DNA of 64,000 nt from Candidatus Obscuribacterales bacterium (lineage in GTDB: Bacteria; Cyanobacteriota; Vampirovibrionia; Obscuribacterales; Obscuribacteraceae), in NCBI GenBank assembly GCA_031292355.1, contig JARLHI010000003.1, positions 310,001-374,000 of the forward strand. The letters are read 5' to 3'. The notes below the pieces were generated by a model that did no database searches, was not told the origin of the DNA, and saw nothing but the letters and a program-made list of their open reading frames with translations. Of the stretch, positions 63,380 to 64,000 are shown in pieces. Within the stretch, counting starts at the first letter, position 1. Every line of letters begins with the position of its first letter. The position numbers were made by a program, and so were the translations under genes.

Positions 63380-64000
63380 TTGCAAATCATCTTTCTGGGC
63401 ACTCCCGAGTTTGCTGTTCCCACGCTCAAAGCACTGATAGAAGCTCCTGAGCATCAAGTCGTGGCCGTTTTGTGCCAACCAGACAGACCGGCTGGTCGAG
63501 GCAATAAATTACACGCTCCGCCTGTAAAAGAACTGGCAGTGGCGCACAACATTCCCGTCTTTCAACCAGAAAGGCTGTCTAGATCACCGGAAATAGTGGA
63601 GGCCATGCGTGCCTTGAACGCCGACGTCATTGTCATGGTGGCGTTTGGCCAAATACTTAAAAAAGAAGTCTTATCGCTCACCAAATATGGTGTCATCAAT
63701 ATTCACGGTTCACTGCTGCCACGATATCGAGGTGCTGCACCAATCAATTGGTGCATTATCAACGGCGAGAAAATTACCGGTATCACAACAATGATTACCG
63801 AGGCAGGAGTCGATACTGGTCCAATGCTACTAAAGGCGGAAGTGCCTATTGGTCCTGATATGACGTCAGATGAACTAGCGCTCAAGATGTCCGCCATTGG
63901 CGCTAATCTACTGCTTGAAACTTTGAGTCAACTTAGCGCAGGTGAGTTGAAGCCTGAAGCACAAGACGATAGTTTAGCGACGCTTGCGCCCATCATGACC
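63380..64000 (+). CDS. fmt: Methionyl-tRNA formyltransferase (partial)
   Basis: The first 207 codons; the gene continues past the right edge. TTG 63380 with AAGGA 7-8 bases upstream is the likely start. The catalytic core is unmistakable: IIFLGTPEFAVPTLKAL, QPDRPAGRGNKL, and NIHGSLLPRYRGAAPINW with the formyl-THF-binding HGSLLP motif. Fmt formylates initiator Met-tRNA using 10-formyl-THF. Confidence 0.97.
   Translation, partial: MQIIFLGTPEFAVPTLKALIEAPEHQVVAVLCQPDRPAGRGNKLHAPPVKELAVAHNIPVFQPERLSRSPEIVEAMRALNADVIVMVAFGQILKKEVLSLTKYGVINIHGSLLPRYRGAAPINWCIINGEKITGITTMITEAGVDTGPMLLKAEVPIGPDMTSDELALKMSAIGANLLLETLSQLSAGELKPEAQDDSLATLAPIMT

Noticed and set aside
1..64000. CRISPR arrays, insertion sequences, rRNA genes or prophage
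   Set aside because: No direct-repeat arrays with regular spacing, no transposase or integrase motifs, no rRNA segments and no phage structural proteins were seen.

Overview
The window is a bacterial chromosome segment of about 48-50% GC with mixed-strand gene packing, many 4-base ATGA/GTGA overlaps and frequent GTG and TTG starts. No photosynthesis genes are present. Several products look cyanobacteria-like: a HAS-barrel-type protein, a DUF212/PAP2-like protein, a group-2-type sigma-70, an LCP protein, and many exported TPR or proline-rich proteins. I infer a non-photosynthetic relative of Cyanobacteria (Vampirovibrionia/Melainabacteria, perhaps Obscuribacterales-like). This is judged by eye, not by a search.

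Layout. 1-7.3 kb: the first codons of an RND efflux pump behind a palindrome-rich promoter, an exported-type endonuclease/phosphatase-family protein, a zinc-ribbon protein with a decayed repeat downstream, an SDR / nitronate-monooxygenase-like / membrane-protein operon, and a large exported TPR protein. 7.3-16 kb: universal stress protein, phosphoribosyltransferase, tRNA-Val(TAC), a Fur/Zur-type regulator next to a MerC-like protein, a Yip1-like protein, a TPR-alpha/beta hydrolase fusion and a sigma factor. 16-26 kb: an exported tyrosine-phosphatase-like protein, OppD-type ATPase, bifunctional NAD(P)HX repair enzyme, two tandem S66 LD-carboxypeptidase paralogs (one without its catalytic triad), acyl-CoA dehydrogenase, polyprenyl diphosphate synthase and a DUF212 protein. 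26-32.6 kb: a protein with two ribbon-helix-helix-like modules, a HicAB-like pair, a GHL10-type glycoside hydrolase, smpB and a double GNAT protein. 32.9-36.5 kb: rpsL, rpsG and fusA, with a terminator between rpsG and fusA.

37.4-46.9 kb is the most distinctive part. A LysR regulator precedes a tightly coupled four-gene operon: an isonitrile (isocyanide) synthase of the PvcA/IsnA family, an Fe(II)/2-oxoglutarate oxygenase of the PvcB/IsnB type, a group A FAD monooxygenase and an ATP-grasp ligase, closed by a terminator. The predicted route is isonitrile formation on an aromatic amino acid, oxidative decarboxylation or desaturation, ring hydroxylation, then ligation. Behind it lie an HpcH/HpaI-type aldolase, a Xre/RES toxin-antitoxin pair whose antitoxin mRNA appears leaderless, and an MFS transporter that could export the product.

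47-64 kb: exported hypothetical proteins, an Ntn (choloylglycine-hydrolase-like) amidase, a clostripain-like C11 peptidase, a methyltransferase, an M3 peptidase with a Tat-type signal, tRNA-Val(GAC), tRNA-Cys(GCA), a Dpp/Opp-type permease pair, a lipoprotein, an LCP-family protein, a PotB-type permease and the 5' part of fmt.
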